A stretch of 64,000 nucleotides of DNA, taken from assembly GCF_017980685.1 (NCBI RefSeq), contig NZ_JACXXO010000008.1, forward strand, positions 62,001-126,000. The letters run 5' to 3'. Of this stretch, positions 38,374 to 46,634 are shown in pieces. The first letter of the stretch is position 1, and every line of letters begins with the position of its first letter. Both the position numbers and the translations under genes were made by a program. The notes beneath the pieces are model-generated. The model did not search any database and had not been told where the DNA came from. It worked only from the letters and a program-made list of their open reading frames with translations. Source of the stretch: Pseudomonas iridis (GTDB taxonomy: Bacteria > Pseudomonadota > Gammaproteobacteria > Pseudomonadales > Pseudomonadaceae).

Positions 38374-40371
38374 ATGCCTAGCCGTCGTGAGCGTGCCAAC
38401 GCCATTCGTGCCCTCAGCATGGATGCCGTGCAAAAAGCCAACAGCGGCCATCCCGGTGCACCTATGGGTATGGCAGATATCGCCGAAGTGCTTTGGCGCG
38501 ACTACCTCAAGCACAACCCGAGCAATCCATCCTTCGCCGACCGTGACCGCTTCGTGCTGTCCAACGGCCATGGCTCGATGTTGATCTATTCGCTGCTGCA
38601 CCTGACCGGTTATGACCTGTCGATCGAAGACCTTAAGCAGTTCCGTCAACTGCACAGCCGCACCCCGGGTCACCCGGAATTCGGCTATACCCCAGGCGTC
38701 GAGACCACCACTGGCCCGTTGGGTCAGGGCCTGGCCAACGCCGTGGGTTTCGCGCTGGCGGAAAAAGTCCTGGCGGCGCAGTTCAACCGTCCGAGCCACA
38801 ACATCGTTGACCACCACACCTACGTGTTCCTGGGTGATGGCTGCATGATGGAAGGCATTTCCCACGAAGTCGCTTCCCTGGCCGGTACGTTGGGTCTGGG
38901 CAAGCTGATCGCCTTCTACGATGACAACGGCATCTCCATCGACGGCGAAGTCGAAGGCTGGTTCACCGATGACACGCCGAAGCGTTTCGAAGCCTACAAC
39001 TGGCAAGTGATCCGCAACGTTGACGGTCACGACCCGGAAGAGATCAAGACCGCCATCGAAACCGCTCGCAAGAGCGCGCAGCCGACGCTGATCTGCTGCA
39101 AGACCACCATCGGTTTCGGCTCGCCGAACAAGCAAGGCAAAGAAGACTGCCACGGCGCCCCACTGGGTGACGCGGAAATCGCCTTGACCCGTCAGGCGCT
39201 GAACTGGAACCACGGTCCATTCGAAATCCCGGCCGACATCTATGCCGAGTGGGATGCCAAGGAATCCGGCCGCGCTGTAGAAGCCGAGTGGGACCAGCGT
39301 TTCGCTGCCTACTCCGCCGCGTTCCCGACCGAAGCCAACGAGCTGATCCGTCGTCTGAGCGGTGAACTGCCAGCAGACTTCTCCGAAAAAGCCTCGGCTT
39401 ACATCGCTGAAGTCGCTGCCAAAGGCGAAACCATCGCCAGCCGTAAAGCCAGCCAGAACACCCTGAACGCGTTCGGCCCGCTGCTGCCGGAATTGCTCGG
39501 CGGTTCGGCTGACCTGGCCGGTTCCAACCTGACCCTGTGGAAAGGTTGCAAGGGCGTCAGCGCTGAAGATGCCAGCGGCAACTACATGTACTACGGCGTG
39601 CGCGAGTTCGGCATGACCGCCATCATGAACGGCGTCACCCTGCACGGCGGCCTGGTGCCTTACGGCGCGACCTTCCTGATGTTCATGGAATACGCTCGCA
39701 ACGCTGTGCGCATGTCGGCGCTGATGAAGAAGCAAGTGATCCACGTCTACACCCACGACTCCATCGGTCTGGGCGAAGACGGCCCGACGCACCAGCCGAT
39801 CGAGCAACTGACCAGCCTGCGCACTACACCGAACCTCGACACCTGGCGTCCAGCCGATGCCGTTGAATCGGCCGTGGCCTGGAAAAACGCTCTGGAGCGC
39901 AAGGACGGTCCATCGGCGCTGATCTTCTCGCGTCAGAACCTGCAGCACCAAACCCGTGATGCTGGCCAGATCGCCGACATCAGCCGCGGTGGCTACGTGC
40001 TGAAGGACTGCGCAGGCGAGCCTGAGCTGATTCTGATTGCGACCGGTTCGGAAGTCGGCCTGGCTGTTCAAGCCTTCGACAAACTGACCGAGCAGGGCCG
40101 CAAGGTGCGCGTGGTTTCGATGCCTTGCACCAGCGTGTTCGATGCTCAGGATGCTGGCTACAAGCAAGCCGTCCTGCCGTTGCAGGTCAGCGCGCGTATC
40201 GCGATCGAAGCGGCTCATGCCGACTTCTGGTTCAAGTACGTGGGTCTGGAAGGTCGCGTGATCGGCATGACCACTTACGGTGAGTCGGCTCCGGCTTCGG
40301 CACTGTTCGAAGAGTTCGGTTTCACCCTGGAAAACATCCTCGGTCAGGCTGAAGAGCTGCTGGAAGACTAA
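38374..40371 (+). CDS. tkt: Transketolase
   Basis: Transketolase moves two-carbon units between sugar phosphates in the pentose phosphate pathway, using thiamine diphosphate. The 665-residue protein has [36 protein letters not shown], the cofactor motif [12 protein letters not shown] and the second-domain stretch [19 protein letters not shown] 38374 follows CAGGAGATC. It begins the tkt-epd-pgk-fba block typical of Pseudomonas. Confidence 0.97.
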   Translation: MPSRRERANAIRALSMDAVQKANSGHPGAPMGMADIAEVLWRDYLKHNPSNPSFADRDRFVLSNGHGSMLIYSLLHLTGYDLSIEDLKQFRQLHSRTPGHPEFGYTPGVETTTGPLGQGLANAVGFALAEKVLAAQFNRPSHNIVDHHTYVFLGDGCMMEGISHEVASLAGTLGLGKLIAFYDDNGISIDGEVEGWFTDDTPKRFEAYNWQVIRNVDGHDPEEIKTAIETARKSAQPTLICCKTTIGFGSPNKQGKEDCHGAPLGDAEIALTRQALNWNHGPFEIPADIYAEWDAKESGRAVEAEWDQRFAAYSAAFPTEANELIRRLSGELPADFSEKASAYIAEVAAKGETIASRKASQNTLNAFGPLLPELLGGSADLAGSNLTLWKGCKGVSAEDASGNYMYYGVREFGMTAIMNGVTLHGGLVPYGATFLMFMEYARNAVRMSALMKKQVIHVYTHDSIGLGEDGPTHQPIEQLTSLRTTPNLDTWRPADAVESAVAWKNALERKDGPSALIFSRQNLQHQTRDAGQIADISRGGYVLKDCAGEPELILIATGSEVGLAVQAFDKLTEQGRKVRVVSMPCTSVFDAQDAGYKQAVLPLQVSARIAIEAAHADFWFKYVGLEGRVIGMTTYGESAPASALFEEFGFTLENILGQAEELLED

Positions 40372-40407
40372 GGCACAGCGCGGTGATCTAACGGTCACCG
40401 CAGTACC

Positions 40408-40502
40408 ATGTGGGAGCTGGCTTGCCAGCGATAGCGTCCGTTCAGTCAGCATTTATGTTGATGCGAATGGCCCTATCGCTGGCAAGCCAGCTCCCACAAG
40501 GG
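40408..40502. repeat. REP pair (GCTGGCAAGCCAGC family)
   Basis: Inverted GGAGCTGGCTTGCCAGCGAT arms between tkt and epd, inside what would otherwise be one operon. It may set relative mRNA levels. Confidence 0.9.
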
Positions 40503-40550
40503 TTGTGTTGCAACAAACATTACGTCTGCCTGCGTACTATCGAGAACCCC

Positions 40551-41603
40551 ATGCCTCAACCGCGTCCTTACAAAGTTGCACTCAACGGCTACGGCCGGAT
40601 TGGTCGTTGCGTCTTGCGTGCGTTGTTTGAGCGAGGCGAGAAAGCCGGGTTTGAAATTGTCGCGATCAACGATCTGGCCGACATGGCCAGCATCGAATAC
40701 CTGACACGCTTCGACTCTACCCACGGCCGGTTCCCCGGCGAAGTGCGGGTCGAGGGCGATTGTCTGCATATTAATGGCAACTGCGTGAAGGTCCTGCGCA
40801 GTGCCACCCCCGAAGGCATCGATTGGGCGTCGCTGGACGTCGATCTGGTGCTCGAATGCTCCGGCGCCTACAACACCCGTGAAGACGGCCAGCGTTTCCT
40901 GAACGCCGGCGCGCCGCGTGTGTTGTTTTCGCAGCCGATGGCCAGCGAGGCGGATGTCGACGCCACCATCGTTTACGGCGTCAATCAGGACTGCCTGACC
41001 GGCGACGAACTGCTGGTGTCCAACGCCTCCTGCACCACCAACTGCGGCGTGCCGCTGTTGCGTCTGCTCGACAAGGCGATCGGCCTTGATTACGTGTCGA
41101 TCACCACGATTCACTCGGCGATGAACGATCAGCCGGTCATCGACGCCTATCACCACGAAGACCTGCGCCGCACCCGTTCGGCGTTCCAGTCGGTGATCCC
41201 GGTGTCCACTGGTCTGGCGCGCGGTATCGAGCGCCTGCTGCCGGAACTTGCCGGCCGAATTCAAGCCAAAGCCGTACGCGTGCCGACGGTCAACGTGTCG
41301 TGCCTCGACATCACGATGCAGACCGCCACGGCGACCGACGCCACTGAGGTCAACCGGATCCTGCGTGAAGCCGCCACCAGCGGCCCGCTCAAGGGGCTTT
41401 TGGCCTACACCGAATTGCCTCACGCCAGTTGTGATTTCAACCACGACCCACATTCGGCCATCGTCGATGCCAGTCAGACCCGCGTTTCCGGCCCACGGCT
41501 GGTGAACATCCTGGCCTGGTTCGACAACGAGTGGGGTTTTGCCAACCGAATGCTGGACGTTGCAGAACACTATCTGCAAACAGCAACTTCAAAAAAACCG
41601 TAG
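40551..41603 (+). CDS. epd: D-erythrose-4-phosphate dehydrogenase
   Basis: Epd oxidises erythrose-4-phosphate to 4-phosphoerythronate, the first step to pyridoxal phosphate. The 350-residue protein is GAPDH-like: NAD motif NGYGRIGRCVLRALFE and catalytic Cys in SNASCTTNCGVPLL. THSAMNDQPVIDAYH, with Asn-Asp-Gln rather than the Thr-Gln seen in glycolytic GAPDH, and location between tkt and pgk favour Epd. ATG 40551 gives MPQPRPYKVALNG; the upstream in-frame sequence lies in a REP pair. Confidence 0.93.
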   Translation: MPQPRPYKVALNGYGRIGRCVLRALFERGEKAGFEIVAINDLADMASIEYLTRFDSTHGRFPGEVRVEGDCLHINGNCVKVLRSATPEGIDWASLDVDLVLECSGAYNTREDGQRFLNAGAPRVLFSQPMASEADVDATIVYGVNQDCLTGDELLVSNASCTTNCGVPLLRLLDKAIGLDYVSITTIHSAMNDQPVIDAYHHEDLRRTRSAFQSVIPVSTGLARGIERLLPELAGRIQAKAVRVPTVNVSCLDITMQTATATDATEVNRILREAATSGPLKGLLAYTELPHASCDFNHDPHSAIVDASQTRVSGPRLVNILAWFDNEWGFANRMLDVAEHYLQTATSKKP

Positions 41604-41615
41604 GAAGTGCGACCC

Positions 41616-42779
41616 ATGACCGTGTTGAAGATGTCCGACCTCGATCTGCAAGGTAAGCGCGTATTGATCCGCGAAGACCTCAACGTCCCAGTCAAGGACG
41701 GTGTTGTCACCAGCGATGCGCGAATCCTGGCTTCGCTGCCGACCATCAAGCTGGCCCTGGAAAAAGGTGCCGCCGTCATGGTGTGCTCGCACCTTGGCCG
41801 TCCGACCGAAGGCGAGTTCTCCGCCGAGAACAGTCTCAAGCCAGTCGCCGACTACCTGAGCAAGGCACTCGGCCGTGAAGTACCGCTGGTAGCCGATTAC
41901 CTGGGCGGCGTTGACGTCAAGGCCGGCGACATCGTGCTGTTCGAAAACGTGCGCTTCAACAAGGGCGAGAAAAAGAACGCTGACGAACTGGCCCAGCAAT
42001 ACGCCGCCCTGTGCGACGTGTTCGTGATGGACGCGTTCGGCACCGCTCACCGCGCCGAGGGTTCGACCCACGGCGTGGCCAAATTTGCCAAAGTCGCCGC
42101 TGCTGGCCCACTGCTGGCCGCCGAGCTGGATGCACTGGGCAAAGCGCTGGGCGCGCCTGCGCAACCAATGGCTGCCATCGTTGCCGGCTCCAAGGTCTCG
42201 ACCAAACTCGACGTACTCAACAGCCTGAGCCAGATCTGCGATCAACTGATCGTCGGCGGCGGTATCGCCAACACCTTCCTCGCCGCTGCCGGTCATCCGG
42301 TAGGCAAGTCGCTGTACGAGCCGGATCTGCTCGACACCGCGCGCGCCATCGCCGCCAAGGTCAGCGTGCCGCTGCCCGTTGATGTTGTGGTTGCCAAGGA
42401 ATTCGCCGAGTCCGCTGAAGCCACCGTCAAGCTCATCGCTGACGTTGCCGCCGACGACATGATTCTGGACATCGGCCCGCAAACCGCAGCCAACTTCGCC
42501 GAACTGCTGAAATCGTCGAAAACCATTCTGTGGAACGGCCCGGTCGGCGTGTTCGAGTTCGATCAGTTCGGCAACGGCACCAAAGTGCTGGCTCAGGCCA
42601 TCGCCGACAGCGATGCGTTCTCGATTGCCGGCGGTGGCGACACCCTGGCGGCCATCGATAAATATGGCGTGGCTGAAAAGATCTCCTACATTTCCACCGG
42701 TGGCGGCGCGTTCCTCGAATTCGTCGAAGGCAAAGTGCTGCCAGCCGTTGAAGTCCTGGAAAGCCGGGCCAAGGCCTGA
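41616..42779 (+). CDS. pgk: Phosphoglycerate kinase
   Basis: Pgk interconverts 1,3-bisphosphoglycerate and 3-phosphoglycerate with ADP/ATP. The 387-residue protein shows [45 protein letters not shown] and, at the end, [17 protein letters not shown] with [17 protein letters not shown] 41616 behind TAGGAAG is preferred over GTG 41607. It is 12 bp after epd. Confidence 0.97.
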   Translation: MTVLKMSDLDLQGKRVLIREDLNVPVKDGVVTSDARILASLPTIKLALEKGAAVMVCSHLGRPTEGEFSAENSLKPVADYLSKALGREVPLVADYLGGVDVKAGDIVLFENVRFNKGEKKNADELAQQYAALCDVFVMDAFGTAHRAEGSTHGVAKFAKVAAAGPLLAAELDALGKALGAPAQPMAAIVAGSKVSTKLDVLNSLSQICDQLIVGGGIANTFLAAAGHPVGKSLYEPDLLDTARAIAAKVSVPLPVDVVVAKEFAESAEATVKLIADVAADDMILDIGPQTAANFAELLKSSKTILWNGPVGVFEFDQFGNGTKVLAQAIADSDAFSIAGGGDTLAAIDKYGVAEKISYISTGGGAFLEFVEGKVLPAVEVLESRAKA

Positions 42780-42813
42780 GGCCGCCCGTTTGGCCAGGCA
42801 AAGGAGTGTTCAA

Positions 42814-43035
42814 ATGGTCAAGTCATTAGCATTGTTGTTGCTGACCGGTACGCTGGCGGCCTGCGGGAGCAACCCGAAGGCCGAGCCTACGCCTGCGCCA
42901 GACGCGGTGCACAAAGGCTGTTATCAGGCCGACTGGCAGGCCGAGACCAACCCGGTGCTGAACAAGCGTTCCGGGCCGGACGGTCTGGACAAATACGAGA
43001 CGCAAACCCCGGCCAAGGAACATGGTTGTCCTTGA
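42814..43035 (+). CDS. Small lipoprotein of unknown function
   Basis: A 73-residue protein with a strong lipoprotein signal (VKSLALLLLTGTLAAC, lipobox LAAC, Cys17). The mature part is short and polar, with two further cysteines (HKGCYQAD and the near-terminal HGC) that could form a disulphide. AAGGAG lies eight bases before the ATG. It is between pgk and the MliC-like gene and may share the pgk transcript. I do not recognise a family. Confidence 0.82.
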   Translation: MVKSLALLLLTGTLAACGSNPKAEPTPAPDAVHKGCYQADWQAETNPVLNKRSGPDGLDKYETQTPAKEHGCP

Positions 43036-43092
43036 CGGGTCTGACTCTTTAACTCAGGACTGGCGGCGTGCGTCGTCAGTCGAGGAACACGG

Positions 43093-43425
43093 ATGAAAGG
43101 CTTGATCGCCATTGCGGCGTTGGCATTGTTGGGCGGTTGCGCGCAGTTGAACCTGTTTCAGTCGTCCGCCCCTGCGGATAACTGGACCACCTGGACCTGC
43201 GACAGCCAGGCCAAAGTGCTCTGGCGTTACGCCGATGCCGGCCAGAAGGAAGTCGACGTTCGACTGGGCGGCGGTGATCAGGTCTATCGCCTGAAAGAAG
43301 AGCCGGGCGCCTCGGGCGCGCTGTACAGCGATGGCATGCTGGCGTTTCACGTCAAGGGTGAGGAAGGCCTGGTGTATTGGGTCGCCACCAATGACCTGAT
43401 CGGCCGCGGCTGCAAAGCCGAGTAA
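43093..43425 (+). CDS. MliC-like lipoprotein (C-type lysozyme inhibitor)
   Basis: A 110-residue lipoprotein: signal IAIAALALLGGC (lipobox LGGC) and a mature beta-rich domain with WTCDSQAKVLWRYAD, VDVRLGGGDQVYRL, ASGALYSDGMLAFHVKGEEG and a final Cys. This fits MliC/PliC proteins, which insert a Ser/Lys loop (around SGALYSDG here) into the lysozyme active site. It would guard peptidoglycan at the outer membrane. Confidence 0.85.
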   Translation: MKGLIAIAALALLGGCAQLNLFQSSAPADNWTTWTCDSQAKVLWRYADAGQKEVDVRLGGGDQVYRLKEEPGASGALYSDGMLAFHVKGEEGLVYWVATNDLIGRGCKAE

Positions 43426-43454
43426 CACGATTGAATTGATGTACGGAGATCCAA

Positions 43455-43548
43455 TTGTGGGAGCGAGCCTGCTCGCGAAGGCAGTCTTGCCGTCGCTGAT
43501 GCAGTGTCTGTCAGACCGCTTTCGCGAGCAGGCTCGCTCCCACAGGGG
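43455..43548. repeat. REP pair (GCGAGCCTGCTCGC family)
   Basis: Inverted TGTGGGAGCGAGCCTGCTCG arms between the MliC-like gene and fba. Confidence 0.9.
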
Positions 43549-43687
43549 TTCTGTGTTGTTCACAAGATTTTGGTACCACCGAATCACCAGGCCGGGCCTC
43601 AACCCCCGATCTGCAATCACTTGAATAGCCGCCGCCGCTCCGGCAGGCTGGCACGATTAACGACCCAAACCGGGAGAGACACACACA

Positions 43688-44752
43688 ATGGCACTTATCA
43701 GCATGCGCCAGATGTTGGACCACGCAGCCGAGTTCGGCTACGGCGTTCCAGCTTTCAACGTCAACAACCTTGAGCAGATGCGCGCCATCATGGAAGCCGC
43801 TGACAAGACTGACTCCCCGGTGATCGTCCAGGCTTCGGCCGGCGCCCGTAAATACGCTGGCGCGCCATTCCTGCGCCACCTGATCCTGGCCGCGATCGAA
43901 GAATTCCCGCACATCCCGGTGTGCATGCACCAGGACCACGGCACCAGCCCTGACGTCTGCCAGCGTTCGATCCAGCTGGGCTTCAGCTCGGTGATGATGG
44001 ACGGTTCCCTCGGCGAAGACGGCAAGACCCCGACCGACTACGACTACAACGTTCGCGTCACTCAGCAGACCGTTGCCATGGCTCACGCCTGCGGCGTTTC
44101 GGTAGAAGGCGAGCTGGGCTGCCTGGGTTCCCTGGAAACCGGTATGGCCGGTGAAGAAGACGGCATCGGCGCCGAAGGCGTTCTGGATCACAGCCAAATG
44201 CTGACCGACCCGGAAGAAGCCGCTGACTTCGTCAAGCGCACCCAGGTCGACGCATTGGCCATCGCCATCGGCACCAGCCACGGCGCCTACAAGTTCACCA
44301 AGCCACCTACCGGCGACGTGCTGGCCATCGACCGCATCAAGGAAATCCACAAACGCATCCCTAACACCCACCTGGTGATGCACGGTTCCTCGTCGGTTCC
44401 ACAAGAGTGGCTGGCAATCATCAACCAGTACGGCGGCGACATCAAAGAAACCTACGGCGTACCGGTTGAAGAAATCGTCGAAGGCATCAAGTACGGCGTG
44501 CGCAAGGTCAACATCGACACCGACCTGCGCCTGGCATCCACCGGCGCCATGCGTCGCCTGATGGCCACCAACCCGAGCGAATTCGACCCACGTAAATTCT
44601 TCGGCGCCACCGTGACTGCAATGCGTGATGTATGTATCGCGCGTTATGAAGCGTTCGGTACTGCCGGTAATGCTTCGAAGATCAAGCCGATCTCGCTGGA
44701 AGCGATGTACCAGCGTTATCTGAAGGGTGAGTTGAACGCCAAGGTTAACTAA
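43688..44752 (+). CDS. fba: Class II fructose-1,6-bisphosphate aldolase
   Basis: A zinc-dependent aldolase joining dihydroxyacetone phosphate and glyceraldehyde-3-phosphate; in Pseudomonas mainly gluconeogenic. The 354-residue protein has [19 protein letters not shown], the zinc/catalytic motif [28 protein letters not shown], and [16 protein letters not shown] lies upstream of the ATG. Last gene of the tkt block, followed by a terminator. Confidence 0.97.
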   Translation: MALISMRQMLDHAAEFGYGVPAFNVNNLEQMRAIMEAADKTDSPVIVQASAGARKYAGAPFLRHLILAAIEEFPHIPVCMHQDHGTSPDVCQRSIQLGFSSVMMDGSLGEDGKTPTDYDYNVRVTQQTVAMAHACGVSVEGELGCLGSLETGMAGEEDGIGAEGVLDHSQMLTDPEEAADFVKRTQVDALAIAIGTSHGAYKFTKPPTGDVLAIDRIKEIHKRIPNTHLVMHGSSSVPQEWLAIINQYGGDIKETYGVPVEEIVEGIKYGVRKVNIDTDLRLASTGAMRRLMATNPSEFDPRKFFGATVTAMRDVCIARYEAFGTAGNASKIKPISLEAMYQRYLKGELNAKVN

Positions 44753-44780
44753 GCCTTAGCGTTAAACCATTGAATCAAGA

Positions 44781-44804
44781 AACCCGCCGAGAGGCGGGTT
44801 TTTT
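44781..44804 (+). terminator. Rho-independent terminator after fba
   Basis: AACCCGCC and GGCGGGTT pair around GAGA, followed by six T residues. Confidence 0.92.
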
Positions 44805-44812
44805 GTGGGTGA

Positions 44813-45175
44813 CTATTCCTTCAACTCAACATGATCCAGCGCCTGATTCACCGCCAGTTCTCCGAGCATGACGACTTGCGCAATGCCCAGCGCGGTCTTG
44901 CGGTGCGAGGTATCGAGCATCGCCGCGAAGTTGTTGAGCATTTCGCTGGCTGAGCCCAACGTTTCGCTGGCGTTGGCCAGCAAGGACTCGGTGTTGTACT
45001 TCGGGTTGGCGAGGTACATGGGTTCGGGGTTGTTGGTGCTCGCCATGATAAGGGCGGCGGGGTTGAGGTAGTGGTCGAGGGCGCGTTCGGCGGCGTCGTT
45101 GAGTTTTTTTGAGTCGGGGGATTCGTACGGGGAGGCCGGGTCGGTGACCGGCGGGTGTGGCGTTGATTTAGTCAT
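44813..45175 (-). CDS. Small DUF6124-like protein, paralogue B
   Basis: A 120-residue paralogue of the protein at 1359-1724. Shared stretches in order: PPVTDPASPYESPDSKKL, AAERALDHYL, ESLLANASETLGSA and GIAQVVMLGELAVNQALD. The main difference is in the middle, where the two sequences diverge after the DHYL motif. Soluble, no signal peptide. The gene is convergent with fba and follows its terminator by 9 bp. Its leader is the homologous structured element. Function unknown. Confidence 0.85.
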   Translation of the reverse strand: MTKSTPHPPVTDPASPYESPDSKKLNDAAERALDHYLNPAALIMASTNNPEPMYLANPKYNTESLLANASETLGSASEMLNNFAAMLDTSHRKTALGIAQVVMLGELAVNQALDHVELKE

Positions 45176-45520
45176 TTGCTCGAAACCTGATTGAAGTGCC
45201 TCCGCTCTGGCTACTAATCAAAGTGGAGGCAACTGTACGCAGGTTAGTAGACCGGGGTTTCGAGCAAGCCGGCGCACCCGAAGGTGCCCTGCGCACAGCT
45301 ACCATCAAGCGCAGGAATCGAAATACCTGACTGACAGATGCTTGTGCACAACGCTTGAAACCTCGGGCTACTAAACCCGATCACTGGAAATCAGTGACGC
45401 GAATCAAGTTACCGATGGCCCTCCAGGCGCACAAGCCGGCGGATTCTGGCGTACCCGTAGGCAACGACGCAAGCTGTTGTAGGCTTCGGGAAGTAACCGC
45501 CGACAGATCTAAACAACACC
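45176..45520 (-). promoter_or_regulatory. Long structured leader of the DUF6124-like gene, copy B
   Basis: This is the counterpart of 1023-1358. On the minus strand it contains the identical 24-nt block (45449-45426), the TCACTG/CAGTGA hairpin, the CGGG/CCCG hairpin with loop TTTAGTAG (45379-45364), a TTCG-capped stem with the same bulged G (within 45289-45271), then CTACTAA (45250-45244) and ATTAGTAG (45218-45211). TGCCTCC/GGAGGCA adds a 7-bp stem enclosing the last segment. Compared with copy A, the TTCG stem and the CTRCTAA pairing differ by paired changes, supporting real structure. It also explains the 470-bp gene-free gap here, with a REP pair beyond it. Confidence 0.7.
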
Positions 45521-45528
45521 GTTTAAAT

Positions 45529-45632
45529 GTAGGAGCTGCCGAAGGCTCGGGCCGCGATCGGACGATCTTTTGATTCTGTCTTTTTAGAATCAAAAACAAG
45601 ATCAAAAGATCGCAGCCTTCGGCAGCTCCTAC
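45529..45632. repeat. REP pair (GTAGGAGCTGCCG family) with altered interior
   Basis: The outer arms GTAGGAGCTGCCGAAGGCT and their inverse are intact, but the left interior is changed by extra bases (CGGGCCGCGATCGGAC) before GATCTTTTGATT. It abuts the upstream edge of leader B. Confidence 0.85.
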
Positions 45633-45645
45633 AGTGGGGATTGGG

Positions 45646-46314
45646 TTATTTATCGTGATCGATGTCGAGTTTGCTGAAGGTGACCTGGCCACCTTCGCTG
45701 GTGTAGCCGGTGTTGTCCTGCACGTAAACTCCGGCCTTGAAGTACAGCGGCTTGTTACGCCACGTCGCGCTGATCTGTGAATCCCACTGATAACCCGCCG
45801 CACTCACGCCCAACGCGCCGCCGGGGCTGAGGTGGATGAGGTAGTTGAACTGGCGGTCCATTTTGATTCCCGTGGCGAGGGTGATGACGCGGCTTTCTTC
45901 GTCATCGGGGCGCATGCGGACTTTGATTACAAGGTTGCCGGTTTCGGTTTTAGTCTTGTATTGATATTCGAGCTTGAGCATCGGCTTCTGGCTTTCATAA
46001 GCATGAATCTGGCCGATGACGATTTTGCCGGAGCTTGGCACTTTGTTGACCGTGACGGTCGCGCGTAGCAGGTTGTCGGCGTCCGGGTAATACCAGTTTC
46101 GCAGGGTGCCGTTGCTGTAGGTCTCGCGCAGTTCAGTACGCGGGTAGATGGCGTTTTCGGTTTTTGACCCGGTGACCGGTGACCAGAAAAACAGGGTGCC
46201 GGTGTCGGAATGGAAGTATTGATCCTTGAAGCCTTTCACCAGTTTGGAGGTTTCGACGGTATATGGCGGGCTGCCAACGGGAACGCTGAGGTTCCAGGTT
46301 GCGAGATCGATCAT
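45646..46314 (-). CDS. Polysaccharide lyase family 7 (alginate lyase) without signal peptide
   Basis: A 222-residue single-domain PL7 enzyme. The three active-site motifs are present: YPRTELRET (RxELR), IGQIHAYES (QIH) and YFKAGVYVQ (YxKAGxYxQ). It should cut alginate or oligoalginate by beta-elimination. No signal peptide is visible from the ATG at 46314 or from the in-frame upstream start, so it is predicted cytoplasmic or leaderless. GGAAG precedes the ATG. Divergent from the GGDEF-EAL gene. Confidence 0.9.
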   Translation of the reverse strand: MIDLATWNLSVPVGSPPYTVETSKLVKGFKDQYFHSDTGTLFFWSPVTGSKTENAIYPRTELRETYSNGTLRNWYYPDADNLLRATVTVNKVPSSGKIVIGQIHAYESQKPMLKLEYQYKTKTETGNLVIKVRMRPDDEESRVITLATGIKMDRQFNYLIHLSPGGALGVSAAGYQWDSQISATWRNKPLYFKAGVYVQDNTGYTSEGGQVTFSKLDIDHDK

Positions 46315-46634
46315 GTCGGTTCTTCCACTCAAGTTTCGCTGCACGCACGTGCCAGATGCTCTAGCCCGCGCGTTTTGGGGCGGCCTTTATAAGCGTAGAG
46401 GGAAAGTTTGTTAACGGCCGTCCGGCGGACGGTTGACGTCAACATCCTGTCGAAATGCCACCTTTGCCGGTTTCAGGGGACTTCAAGCGTGACCGTTAGT
46501 CGGCTAAACATGCCATTCGTTAAATGATGGCCTGATGACAGCTACTGCTTTTGTGGATCCAAGACTAGAGTGAACGCTCAGTATGTGTGCGGTTTTTACT
46601 GGAACCGACCTGATGTCCCGACAAGAGAAGCAGC
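46315..46634. promoter_or_regulatory. Divergent promoter region with two adjacent dyads
   Basis: A 320-bp gap between the PL7 lyase and the GGDEF-EAL gene. It contains CCGTCC-GGC-GGACGG (46418-46432), directly followed by the perfect 12-bp palindrome GTTGACGTCAAC (46432-46443). They look like protein-binding sites controlling one or both genes; no convincing -35/-10 pair was identified. No ORF of note. Confidence 0.5.

Noticed and set aside
38368..40452. A 694-codon open frame antisense to tkt.
   Set aside because: It mirrors the tkt coding frame; such long antisense frames are usual in high-GC genes. It has no recognisable motifs, and tkt is certain.
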